The notes under the pieces are model-generated. The model searched no databases, had not been told where the DNA came from, and worked only from the letters and a program-made list of their open reading frames with translations. Positions 6,769 to 15,837 of a DNA stretch of 64,000 nt are shown piece after piece. The stretch is from Cellulophaga lytica DSM 7489 (GTDB taxonomy: Bacteria > Bacteroidota > Bacteroidia > Flavobacteriales > Flavobacteriaceae), in NCBI RefSeq assembly GCF_000190595.1, contig NC_015167.1, forward strand, positions 2,593,501-2,657,500, given 5' to 3'. Every line of letters begins with the position of its first letter. The first letter of the stretch is position 1. The position numbers were made by a program, and so were the translations under genes.

Positions 6769-9132
6769 CTATCCTTTGGTTATAGTTTCATCTAAATTTA
6801 AAATGGTATGCGCTGTTAAAGACAAAGCAGCTAAATTATCTGCAGTAATAGAAGCATCAACTTTATAAGAGCCAATAGCTAAATACTCATCTGTATTAAT
6901 TTCGTTACTTTTTACTCTGTTTAACATATCATTATAATGGTTGGTAAGTTCTGTAACCTCTGTTTCATCTGGTAGTCTAGATGTAGAAGATTGAAAAATG
7001 TATGAAATTTGTTTTTCGATACTTGTCTCTTTTTTAATTGCATTAGCAGCTAACACACGTGCAGCCTCAATAAGTTGTGGGTCATTTAATAACACCAATG
7101 CTTGCAACGGAGTGTTGGTTTCTTGCCTTTTTACGGAACATAAATCTCTAGAGGCAGCATCAAAAGTTATCATACTTGGTGGAGGTACTGTACGTTTCCA
7201 AAATGTATACAAACTTTTACGGTACAAATCTTTTCCTTCGCTTAAAACGTAAGAAGATGTACTACCGCCGCCGCCACCTGTGGTTTCTTCCCAAATACCT
7301 TCTGGCTGGTATGGTTTAACGCTTGGGCCACCAATTTCTTTATTTAGTAGTCCGCTTACAAAAAGGGCTTGGTCTCTTATCATTTCTGCTGACAAACGTA
7401 TTCTTGGTCCACGTGCTAACCATTTGTTTTCTGGATCTTTCTCTAAAGCTTCTTTACTAATTACAGTACTTTGCTGGTAGGTTTTAGAAAGCGCCATAAG
7501 TTTTAGCATTTTTTTAGTGTCCCAACCGCTATCTCTAAATTGTAAGGCCAAATAATCTAACAATTCTGGGTGTGTGGGTAATGCTCCTTGGTTACCAAAA
7601 TCATAAGAACTAGCCACAATGCCAGTGCCAAACATACGTTGCCAAAAACGGTTAACAGCAACTCTGGCAGTTAAAGGATTATCTTTATGAAATAGCCATT
7701 TTGCTAATCCAAGTCTATTTCTTTCAAACCCTTCTGGGTAAGCTAAAATAGTCTCTGGAGTATCTGGATATACTTTTTCTCCGTGCTGATCATACAAGCC
7801 TCTGTTAAGAATATATGCCTGTCTAGGAGTTTTCATCTCTTGCATAACCATTACAGGAACTTCTTTTATGTCTGATTTTTGTAATTGTACAAAATCTAAA
7901 ACTTCATTTTTTTCTTTCTCTGTAATTGTAATGTATGGTTTAGGAATTACTCCAGAACCACCGTTTACCAATCCGTCTTCATCTATATTATTAAAAAAGC
8001 TAAAGAATGAGAAATGTGCTTTTTGACTAATAGGATCATATTTATGGTCATGACAACGGGCACACTCTAATGTTAACCCTAAAAAAGCAGTACCAAAAGT
8101 TGTAATACGGTCTTCTACATATTCTACTCTGTATTCTTCTGGGATTACTCCGCCCTCATAAGTAATTTTATGGTTACGATTAAAACCTGTTGCTAAAACT
8201 TGCTCTAGAGATGCATCCGGAATTAAATCTCCTGCTAGTTGGTCTGTAACAAATTTATTGTATGGCATATTTTTGTTAAAAGCATTAATAACCCAATCTC
8301 TCCAAGGCCACATAATACGCTCAAAATCATCTTGGTAGCCATGTGTATCTGCATAACGGGCAATATCCATCCATTCTGCTGCCATATTTTCTGCATAATC
8401 TTGTGATGCTAGCAGCTTATCTACCACTTTTTCATACGCATTTGCAGAAGTATCTTGTAAAAAATTATTAATGTCTTTTGTAGATGGTGGCAAGCCAGTT
8501 AAGTCAAAATAAACCCTACGTAATAATTTTTCTTTTGGGGCTTGCTCAGAAGGTTGTAAGTTGTTTTCTTCTAATTTTTGGTAAATAAAGTTATCTATTT
8601 CATTATTTCCCCAAGTATCTTTAGTTTTAGGTACATTTTTATTTTTAGGAGGTGTAAAAGCCCAATGATCTTTATATTCTGCACCTTGTTCTACCCATTT
8701 TTTTAAAATAGTTTTTTCATACTCGGTAAGTATCAAATTAGATTCTGGAGGTGGCATTATACTCCCTGGGTCTTTAGAGTAAATACGGTCTAGCATTCCA
8801 CTTTTTTCTGTGTCTCCTGGCACAATAGCATAATGGTCTAAGTTTTCTCCCAAAGCTTTATAAGCCTCCTCTGGTGAAACCATAGAAAAATTACCTTCTA
8901 CAGCATTTTTATCTGGCCCGTGGCAAATAAAACATCTATCAGATATAATAGGTTTTACGTGAAATGTAAAGTCTATTACATCAGGTATTGCTGCAGTGCC
9001 ATTTTCTGCTATAGCAACCTCAGAATATTTGTTTTCTGTTTTGCAACTAGTGGCACCAATAGTAATAAATGCGGCAAGAGCTATTTTTGCTACATTATTT
9101 TTTTGATATAAAAACCAATTAGATAATATCAT
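6769..9132 (-). CDS. Planctomycete-type cytochrome c lipoprotein (PSCyt1, DUF1549, DUF1553)
   Basis: 787 residues. The signal ends in the lipobox ATSC (Cys 30). CFICH at 67-71 is a c-heme site in the PSCyt1 module, with the distal segment IMPPP at about 125-129. DUF1549 (PSCyt2) spans about 175-375 with LTGLPP and a second heme motif CARCH at 357-361. DUF1553 (PSD1) spans about 480-740 with NRFWQRMFG, PELLDYLA and QTNTPLQALVLLND. These proteins are always found with DUF1501 partners, as here. Their reaction is not established; two hemes and an exported location suggest oxidation of an extracellular substrate. It is the first gene of the minus-strand operon; the 143-nt leader shows no consensus -7 box. 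Confidence 0.88.
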   Translation of the reverse strand: MILSNWFLYQKNNVAKIALAAFITIGATSCKTENKYSEVAIAENGTAAIPDVIDFTFHVKPIISDRCFICHGPDKNAVEGNFSMVSPEEAYKALGENLDHYAIVPGDTEKSGMLDRIYSKDPGSIMPPPESNLILTEYEKTILKKWVEQGAEYKDHWAFTPPKNKNVPKTKDTWGNNEIDNFIYQKLEENNLQPSEQAPKEKLLRRVYFDLTGLPPSTKDINNFLQDTSANAYEKVVDKLLASQDYAENMAAEWMDIARYADTHGYQDDFERIMWPWRDWVINAFNKNMPYNKFVTDQLAGDLIPDASLEQVLATGFNRNHKITYEGGVIPEEYRVEYVEDRITTFGTAFLGLTLECARCHDHKYDPISQKAHFSFFSFFNNIDEDGLVNGGSGVIPKPYITITEKEKNEVLDFVQLQKSDIKEVPVMVMQEMKTPRQAYILNRGLYDQHGEKVYPDTPETILAYPEGFERNRLGLAKWLFHKDNPLTARVAVNRFWQRMFGTGIVASSYDFGNQGALPTHPELLDYLALQFRDSGWDTKKMLKLMALSKTYQQSTVISKEALEKDPENKWLARGPRIRLSAEMIRDQALFVSGLLNKEIGGPSVKPYQPEGIWEETTGGGGGSTSSYVLSEGKDLYRKSLYTFWKRTVPPPSMITFDAASRDLCSVKRQETNTPLQALVLLNDPQLIEAARVLAANAIKKETSIEKQISYIFQSSTSRLPDETEVTELTNHYNDMLNRVKSNEINTDEYLAIGSYKVDASITADNLAALSLTAHTILNLDETITKG

Positions 9133-9275
9133 AATTTTTAAGAATCAGCTAGTTTATTGTTCTTAAATATTGTTATTCTTTAAATTATTAGCAATAAAAA
9201 TCGACCAGTAACTTGTAACAATAGCTTAATAAATACAAAATGAAAACCTAACAGCTTTTTCTTAAAAATTGAAAT

Positions 9276-9995
9276 TTATGCGCGTCCTAAAAGTGTTTCT
9301 TTTACATCATTAATGTAACTACGTCCAATTGTGTAGCGTATGCCGCCAATTTCTAAACTATTACCTTCTATAGTGTCTACTTTAGAGATAGATATGGTAT
9401 AAGACCTATGTATTCTTATAAATTTATCACTAGGTAATTCGTCTGTAAAACTGCTTAAAGTTCTGTGTATAATGTATTTATCTGATTTTGTTTTTATGCG
9501 TATGTAATCCTTTAAACTTTCAATTACCATAATGTCATCTAACACTATTTTTTGCAACTTCTTTTTATCTACCTTAATAAAAATACTAGGGTTTTCTGCA
9601 ACTGTATTGGTAGTTGTGGTTTTTGTAGTGTTACCTTGTTTTAATTTTATAATACGCTGTACTGCTTGTAAAAACCTAGGAAACGGTATAGGTTTAACCA
9701 AATAATCTATAGCTTGTAGTTCATAACTAGTAAGTGCATACTCTTCATGTGCGGTTGTCATTACTACCATTGGCATAGATTGCAAACTTTTTAGAAAATC
9801 TAACCCATCTAATATGGGCATATTAATATCTAAAAAAATAATATCAATTTCGTTATTTTGAACAAAAGTAGTTGCAGCAACCGCATTAGAGAATGTTTCT
9901 ACTAACTCTAATTCTTGTATTTGTGAAACATAATTTTTTAAAACATTTATAGCCAACGGTTCATCATCAACAATTATGGTTCTTAATTTAATCAT
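9276..9995 (-). CDS. LytTR-family response regulator
   Basis: 239 residues. The receiver domain (about 4-120) has the acidic pair Asp 10-Asp 11 in VDDEP, the phospho-acceptor Asp 56 in FLDINMP, a Thr-Thr switch segment and Lys in YLVKPI. A LytTR DNA-binding domain follows (about 135-239) with the typical IMVIESLKDYIRI and FIRIHRSYTI segments. The start ATG overlaps the kinase stop (ATGA), so the two are translationally coupled. It probably controls the flanking operons: the c-heme cluster that follows on the same strand, the GH20/GH92 locus that diverges, or both. That assignment is from position only. Confidence 0.92.
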   Translation of the reverse strand: MIKLRTIIVDDEPLAINVLKNYVSQIQELELVETFSNAVAATTFVQNNEIDIIFLDINMPILDGLDFLKSLQSMPMVVMTTAHEEYALTSYELQAIDYLVKPIPFPRFLQAVQRIIKLKQGNTTKTTTTNTVAENPSIFIKVDKKKLQKIVLDDIMVIESLKDYIRIKTKSDKYIIHRTLSSFTDELPSDKFIRIHRSYTISISKVDTIEGNSLEIGGIRYTIGRSYINDVKETLLGRA

Positions 9996-11077
9996 ACTTT
10001 AAGTTTTAGAATTACATTAAACATATTATCTTTTTCATAAATAGAGAGGTGGTAATCTTCTTTTTTATACCCTAGCTCTAAGCGTTTTTTTAAATTGCTT
10101 AGTCCAATACCACCACTTCTAATAGGTATTAAACTGTCTGCACTTTGTTCGGGTATGGTATTAGATACCTTAAAATGAAGTAAATCTTCACTAACCTTTA
10201 CATCTATATCTATTACCATATCTCCTATGTTTTTACTGGCTCCGTGCTTAAAACAATTTTCTATTACAGGAATTAATAACATAGGAGAAATACGTTTGCC
10301 TTCTAAATCACCAGAAATACTAATGTTTATATTTAAAGACTCATCAAAACGTAAACGTTCTAGGTCTAAATAGTTTTGTATACAGTCTAGCTCACTTTTT
10401 AGGTCTTGTTTGTTTTTTTTGGTAGCGTACAACAAGTAGCGCATTAGTTCAGATAGTTTTAATATAACCTCAGGAGCTTTATCAGACTTTTCTAAAGTTA
10501 ATGAATATATATTGTTTAGTGTATTAAAAAAGAAATGCGGAGAAACCTGTGAACGTAAAAAACGCAATTCTGTACTAAGTTGTCTTTTTTCTAATTCGTG
10601 TAGTTTGCTGTGTTCTTTAAGCCAATCTATAGTAAGTTTTATGGCTGCTACAAAAGAGGAAACATATAGCTCACCAACCATCATTGTAGTGGCGTAATTA
10701 AGTGTTAGGCCTTTTAGTTCCTCTGGTCCTTCTGGCCATACATTTGGACCTATAAAATAATAGGTTAAAGAGTATTTAACCAATAACATTAAAAATAGTG
10801 TTGCAATAACTAAAAACGTGTAACTAATGTATTTTTTCTTAAAAACAAATTTGGGCATTAAGTAATACACATTAAAATAGGCAATAGCCATATGTATAGG
10901 AAAACCTATAAGATTCATACGCAATGAGAGCATAAAATCTTGGTGAATGTTACTATACCTTAAGCTGTTAAAAATAAAGTATATAACCCAAAAAATTATA
11001 TGGTGTTTGTAGTTTATTTCAAAGCTTTTAGAAGAATTCTTGTTTAAAAAAGAATCTACATCTGTGTTTATACTCAT
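9992..11077 (-). CDS. LytS/YehU-type sensor histidine kinase
   Basis: 361 residues. Four hydrophobic helices (about 24-40, 51-73, 84-108 and 125-150) anchor it in the inner membrane. No large extracytoplasmic sensor domain is present, so it may sense a membrane partner or a small ligand. The His_kinase domain has QVSPHFFFNTLNNI with phospho-acceptor His 181, followed by a HATPase domain with the N box PVIENCFKHG and the G box GGIGLSNLKKRLE. It is paired with the LytTR regulator through an ATGA overlap. The 249 nt upstream separate it from the divergent glycan locus. Confidence 0.92.
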   Translation of the reverse strand: MSINTDVDSFLNKNSSKSFEINYKHHIIFWVIYFIFNSLRYSNIHQDFMLSLRMNLIGFPIHMAIAYFNVYYLMPKFVFKKKYISYTFLVIATLFLMLLVKYSLTYYFIGPNVWPEGPEELKGLTLNYATTMMVGELYVSSFVAAIKLTIDWLKEHSKLHELEKRQLSTELRFLRSQVSPHFFFNTLNNIYSLTLEKSDKAPEVILKLSELMRYLLYATKKNKQDLKSELDCIQNYLDLERLRFDESLNINISISGDLEGKRISPMLLIPVIENCFKHGASKNIGDMVIDIDVKVSEDLLHFKVSNTIPEQSADSLIPIRSGGIGLSNLKKRLELGYKKEDYHLSIYEKDNMFNVILKLKV

Positions 11078-11326
11078 TGGTTAAGTTTGGCTGTTTTTTT
11101 GTCGGTACTATTAAAGCGTTTAGCATTTAGCTATCGTTATTGGTCTAAAATTATTTCTATTACAAATAAAAAAAGGAATATTTATAAAGTGTTGCTATGC
11201 AGTTTAAAAACTAGATATAGCATTTTACCAAACACGCAAAATAGAACGTCTGAAAATTATAAAAAATAATTTAATTAGCAACTAAATTATATTAACGTTA
11301 AAAAAAAGTTACTAATAATAAAGAAT

Positions 11327-12385
11327 ATGAATATAGAACCTTCTATAAAAATTAAGAGAATTATAGCTATTTTTCTTTTCCTAACGTATTTATGCTGCGC
11401 GTCTTTATTAGCGCAAAATACACCTAAAAAATATATAGCACACAAGGCATTAAATAGTTTAGAAATAGATGGTTTAGCTAATGAGGAGTCTTGGGAAAAT
11501 GCTAAATGGACAACCGAATTTATAGATATTGAAGGTGATAAAAAAGCAACGTATAAAACTAGAGTAAAAATGCTTTGGGATGATACTTATTTGTATTTCT
11601 TTGCTTTGTTAGATGAGCTTCATATATGGGGCGATATTACAAAAAGGGATGCAGTTATTTTTCATAATAATGACTTTGAAATTTTTATAGATCCGCCTGG
11701 TACCACCCATAATTATATGGAGTTAGAGATAAACGCACTAAATACAGTATGGGATTTGTTGTTAACAAAAACATATAGTCAAGGTGGTGCTGCCATTAAT
11801 AATTGGGATATAAACGGATTAAAAACTGCCGTGCATATTAACGGAACTTTAAACAACGCTAATGATACAGATAAAAGCTGGTCTACAGAAATTGCTATTC
11901 CTTGGAAATCACTTTTTGAACCCTCTAAAATAGCAGAAATACCAGTGAATAATTTTTGGCGTATAAATTTTTCTAGAGTACAATGGCAACATAGTTTAAT
12001 AGATGGTAAGTATGTTAAAAAGAAAGATGCTAATGGCAAAGCTTTACCAGAGTATAATTGGGTTTGGTCTCCACAAGGCGTAATTAATATGCATAAACCT
12101 AACACATGGGGATATGTTTATTTCTCTGATAAAACTAAGGAAAATATAAATTGGAGCATTCCAAAGGATGAGCATATAAAATGGTATTTGTATAAAGTGT
12201 TTTTAAATTATGTAGAAAATAATAATGAAAAAGAGATACAAGACAAATCTATATTAGGAGCTTTAGTGAGTCCAAAATTAGAGAAGCATAAAACCGGATT
12301 TAACATCTGGGTAAAAAGTCCTTTTACAAACAAAATATTAGTAATTAAAGAAGATGGTAAATTTAGTAGTAATGAAGCAGAATAA
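11327..12385 (+). CDS. Secreted carbohydrate-binding family 9-like protein
   Basis: 352 residues. A signal peptide ends near LLAQ (about residue 30). The core (about 40-250) is a CBM9-like beta-sandwich: LEIDGLANEESWENAKW, VKMLWDDTYLYFFALLDE, NNDFEIFIDPPGTTHNYMELE and the later WSTEIAIPWKSL are the usual landmarks of this family in Bacteroidota. There is no attached catalytic domain, unlike xylanase CBM9 fusions; the remaining 100 residues are of unknown role. It opens the plus-strand locus and overlaps the next gene by 14 nt, so translation is probably coupled. A sugar-binding or chaperoning role outside the inner membrane is inferred. Confidence 0.8.
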   Translation: MNIEPSIKIKRIIAIFLFLTYLCCASLLAQNTPKKYIAHKALNSLEIDGLANEESWENAKWTTEFIDIEGDKKATYKTRVKMLWDDTYLYFFALLDELHIWGDITKRDAVIFHNNDFEIFIDPPGTTHNYMELEINALNTVWDLLLTKTYSQGGAAINNWDINGLKTAVHINGTLNNANDTDKSWSTEIAIPWKSLFEPSKIAEIPVNNFWRINFSRVQWQHSLIDGKYVKKKDANGKALPEYNWVWSPQGVINMHKPNTWGYVYFSDKTKENINWSIPKDEHIKWYLYKVFLNYVENNNEKEIQDKSILGALVSPKLEKHKTGFNIWVKSPFTNKILVIKEDGKFSSNEAE

Positions 12386-13496
12386 GGTATTTTTAAGGGT
12401 AATAAGTGTTCTTTTACTTTGCTCTTTATTTTTTTCTTGTGAAGAGAAAAAACAAGATAAGAATGTAGTAGAAATGCAAGATGCTGTAACAGATAGTTTT
12501 ACATTTTGGACTTGGATTTCGGCCAGTAATGAAAAAGAAGATACTGCTTACCAAGAGGAATTTGCTAAATATAGCGCAAACGGAATTACAGATGTGCTAA
12601 TTAATACAGGTACAGATCCAGAGTTGTTAAAAAGAATAGTTCCTTTTGCAAAAAAAGAAGGGTTAAATGTACACGCTTGGATGTTTACTGTAAACAGGCC
12701 AGGAGATGCTACTGCAGAACAACACCCAGAGTGGTACGCGGTTAGTAGAAATGGTAAGTCTTGTTTTGATGAGCCACCATATGTAGGGTATTACAAATGG
12801 TTGTGCCCAACAAGAAAAGAGTCTAAAGCACATATATTAAGTTTGGTAGAAGGTTTGGCAAAGGTTGAAGATGTAGCAAGTGTACATTTAGATTATATTC
12901 GTTATTCAGATATTTTTTTACCAATTGGGTTACTACCAAAATACAATTTAGAACAAGAAGTAGAGTTACCTGAGTTTGATTTTTGTTACTGTGACGTATG
13001 CGTAGCAGAGTTTGAAAAGGAGCACCATAAAAACCCTAAGGAGTCTAAAAATCCAGCTATAGATATGGAGTGGAAACAATTTAGGTTAAATAAAGTAAAA
13101 GCTATTGTAGATGAAGCTTATACCATAGCGCATAATAACAATAAAATATTAACCGCAGCAGTATTTCCTTACCCAGAAATGGCAGACCATATGGTTCGCC
13201 AACGTTGGGATAAATGGAATGTAGATAAAGTACTACCAATGATTTATCATAACTTTTACAATGAAGAAATAGATTGGATTGGTTATGCAACAGGACAAGG
13301 TGTAAAAGACCTTAAAAATTCTAATACAGAGCTGCATACTGGTATTTATGTGCCAAATATGTCTGTTTCAGATTTAGAAAAAGCAATTCTATTAGCAAAA
13401 GATAATGGAGCAAAAGGAGTCTCTATCTTTGATGGTAATGCACTTACAGATGAGCAATATGCGGTAATAAAAAAACTAAGTAAGAAATTTAATTAA
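12372..13496 (+). CDS. GH10-like (GHL10-type) lipoprotein, putative glycoside hydrolase
   Basis: 374 residues from the ATG at 12372. An ATG at 12354 in the same frame adds MVNLVV, but only the later start gives a clean lipoprotein signal (MKQNKVFL to the lipobox LFFSC). The body looks like a TIM barrel of the GHL10/YddW group: FWTWISASNE, VLINTGTDPELLKRIVPFAKKEGLNV in order, HAWMFTVNRPG, the signature SVHLDYIRYSD, then TAAVFPYPEM and a late MIYHNFYNEE strand. Cys pairs at CYCDVC may form a disulfide or bind metal. Substrate is unknown. The gene overlaps the CBM9-like gene and precedes GH20 by 12 nt. Confidence 0.75.
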   Translation: MKQNKVFLRVISVLLLCSLFFSCEEKKQDKNVVEMQDAVTDSFTFWTWISASNEKEDTAYQEEFAKYSANGITDVLINTGTDPELLKRIVPFAKKEGLNVHAWMFTVNRPGDATAEQHPEWYAVSRNGKSCFDEPPYVGYYKWLCPTRKESKAHILSLVEGLAKVEDVASVHLDYIRYSDIFLPIGLLPKYNLEQEVELPEFDFCYCDVCVAEFEKEHHKNPKESKNPAIDMEWKQFRLNKVKAIVDEAYTIAHNNNKILTAAVFPYPEMADHMVRQRWDKWNVDKVLPMIYHNFYNEEIDWIGYATGQGVKDLKNSNTELHTGIYVPNMSVSDLEKAILLAKDNGAKGVSIFDGNALTDEQYAVIKKLSKKFN

Positions 13497-13508
13497 ACGT
13501 ATTTCATT

Positions 13509-15833
13509 TTGAAAAAACTTAACTACCACATAACCATTTTTCTACTGTTATTAATGTTTGGTTGTACAACTAAAAAAGAAAAAAAATTTACAGAAGAAGA
13601 AATTAATATTATTCCTAAGCCTGTATTTACAGAGTTACATAAAGGTAGTTTTAGTTTTAATGGAAATACAAAATTGGTTGCAAGCACAAAAAATGAACAA
13701 AAATTATTAGCGTCTTTTTCTCAAAAGTTTAAACAAGTCTCAGGTGTAAAATTAGCTGTGGTAGCTAGTGCTCCTTCTTCTAATTTTTTACAGTTTAAAA
13801 TTGTAGATTCATTACCTTATGAAGGCTATAATTTAGTAATTAATTCTAATCATATAACCGTATCTGCAAAAACGTATTCTGGTTTTGTATATGGATTAGA
13901 AACTATAAAACAGTTACTTCCTGCTAGTATAGAGAGTGCAAACTTTGTGCAAAAAGAGTGGGTAGTTCCAGCAATAGAAATTAAAGATAATCCTCGTTTT
14001 AAATGGCGCGGACTAATGTTAGATGTGTCTAGACATTTTTTTGAGGTAGATTATATTAAAAAAACGTTAGACCGTATGGCAATGCTAAAAATGAATACAT
14101 TTCATTGGCATTTGGTAGATGATCAAGGATGGAGAATAGAAATTAAAAAATATCCAAAACTAACGTCTGTTGGTGGTTATAGGGTAAACCAAGAGGATAA
14201 AGGATGGAACGCTAGACCAAATGCACCTTTAGGAACAAAAGCTACTTACGGAGGTTTTTATACGCAAGAGCAAATAAAAGAAGTAGTAGCCTATGCAAAA
14301 GAAAGAGGTATAACTGTAGTGCCAGAAATAGAAATGCCAGCACACGTTAGTAGTGCAATAGCTGCATACCCAGAGTTTTCTTGTTTAGGAGAGCAAATTA
14401 TGGTTCCGTCTGGTGGTGTTTGGCCAATTACAGATATTTACTGTGCTGGTAAGGAAGAAACATTTACTTTTTTAGAAGATGTATTAACAGAGGTTATGGA
14501 GTTGTTTCCGTCTAAATATATACACATTGGCGGAGATGAAGCTACAAAAACCAATTGGAAAACTTGTACACATTGTACCTCTAGATTACAAACAGAAGAC
14601 TTAGCAAATGTAGATGAATTGCAGAGCTATTTTATTAAAAGAATAGAACGTTTTATAAGTTCTAAAAATAGGGTTTTAATTGGTTGGGATGAAATTTTAG
14701 AGGGCGGTTTGGCTCCAGGAGCAACCGTTATGAGTTGGCGTGGTGTAAAGGGCGGTCTAGAGGCATCTGCAGAGGGGCATAATGTTGTAATGACACCTGG
14801 TACGCATTGTTATTTTGATCATTACCAAGGAAATCAAGATCAAGAACCTTTAGCATTTGGTGGTTATACTCCGCTTAGCAAAGTATATGAGTTTAACCCA
14901 GTGGTAGATAAAATGACTCCAGAGCAGGAAAAACACGTGTTAGGCGGACAAGCAAATTTGTGGGCAGAGTATATACCAACAGAACAACAGTCCGAGTATA
15001 TGATATTTCCTAGACTGGCTGCTATGTCTGAGGCTCTGTGGACACCAACGACACATAAAAACTGGGCTAATTTTTCAGGTAGAGTAAAAGAGCTGTTTAA
15101 GCGTTATGATGTTATGGGTGTTAACTATGCTAAAAGTGCTTATCAGGTAACTACAGATACTAAAGTTGATATAGAAAAAGGTGAATTATCAATCTTATTA
15201 AAAAATGAATTTCCAGATTCAGATATTAGATACTCCGTAGATGGTTCTTTGCTTTCACAGTCATCTTCACAATATCAAAATACAATTCAACTAAATAAAA
15301 CAGCTACGTTAAAGGCTGCAATGTTTAAAAATAATAAACAAGTAGGGCCAACCTTAACTAAAGAGTTTAATTACCATAATGCGGTTGGTAAATATGTGGT
15401 TTATAACACTAAGTATCATAAAAATTACCAAGGAGAGCAACAGCTTGGTTTGGTAAATGTATTAAGAGGATCTAAAAATTTTCACGACGGACAGTGGCAA
15501 GGTTGGTTGGGTAATAATATGGATGTGGTAATAGATTTTGATGTAGAAACAGCGTTTTCTGCAGTAACAGTTGGTACACTAGAAAATCAAAGTTCAGGAA
15601 TTTATTTTCCTTTAAAAATAGAAGTCTTTACATCAGAACATAGAAAAAAGTTTACCAAAGTTGCAGAGGTTACTAGACCATTTAAAGTAAGCAATGCATC
15701 AGAATTAAAAGATTTTAAAATCAATTTTAAACCAACTAAAGCTAGGTACATAAAGGTGGTGGTAACTAATTTAAAAAGTCCGCCTAATGGCGGTGGTGCT
15801 TGGTTGTTTGTAGATGAAATTATTGTAGAATAG
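13509..15833 (+). CDS. GH20 beta-N-acetylhexosaminidase, lipoprotein
   Basis: 774 residues starting with TTG; no ATG is available before the lipoprotein signal, whose lipobox is MFGC (Cys 19). An N-terminal hexosaminidase support domain (about 30-160) precedes the GH20 barrel (about 165-520). The barrel shows FHWHLVDDQGWRIEI (about 198-212), EIEMPAHVSS, and HIGGDEA with the catalytic Asp 343-Glu 344 pair that works by substrate-assisted catalysis. A chitobiase C-terminal module (about 560-620) and a discoidin-like domain ending LFVDEIIVE follow. It removes terminal beta-linked GlcNAc or GalNAc. It lies 4 nt before the first GH92, so the two enzymes are made together, fitting N-glycan breakdown. 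Confidence 0.95.
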   Translation: MKKLNYHITIFLLLLMFGCTTKKEKKFTEEEINIIPKPVFTELHKGSFSFNGNTKLVASTKNEQKLLASFSQKFKQVSGVKLAVVASAPSSNFLQFKIVDSLPYEGYNLVINSNHITVSAKTYSGFVYGLETIKQLLPASIESANFVQKEWVVPAIEIKDNPRFKWRGLMLDVSRHFFEVDYIKKTLDRMAMLKMNTFHWHLVDDQGWRIEIKKYPKLTSVGGYRVNQEDKGWNARPNAPLGTKATYGGFYTQEQIKEVVAYAKERGITVVPEIEMPAHVSSAIAAYPEFSCLGEQIMVPSGGVWPITDIYCAGKEETFTFLEDVLTEVMELFPSKYIHIGGDEATKTNWKTCTHCTSRLQTEDLANVDELQSYFIKRIERFISSKNRVLIGWDEILEGGLAPGATVMSWRGVKGGLEASAEGHNVVMTPGTHCYFDHYQGNQDQEPLAFGGYTPLSKVYEFNPVVDKMTPEQEKHVLGGQANLWAEYIPTEQQSEYMIFPRLAAMSEALWTPTTHKNWANFSGRVKELFKRYDVMGVNYAKSAYQVTTDTKVDIEKGELSILLKNEFPDSDIRYSVDGSLLSQSSSQYQNTIQLNKTATLKAAMFKNNKQVGPTLTKEFNYHNAVGKYVVYNTKYHKNYQGEQQLGLVNVLRGSKNFHDGQWQGWLGNNMDVVIDFDVETAFSAVTVGTLENQSSGIYFPLKIEVFTSEHRKKFTKVAEVTRPFKVSNASELKDFKINFKPTKARYIKVVVTNLKSPPNGGGAWLFVDEIIVE

Positions 15834-15837
15834 AATT

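Noticed and set aside
11092-11099. TAAGTTTG, an exact -7 match upstream of the CBM9-like gene
   Set aside because: It is 228 nt before the start codon with no TTG at a suitable distance, so I do not call a promoter from it.
11087-11269. 60-codon plus-strand ORF between the LytS-type kinase and the CBM9-like gene
   Set aside because: Low-complexity, Lys/Ser/Tyr-rich product without motif, no promoter at the right place and no signal or domain; it is likely to be chance in AT-rich intergenic DNA.
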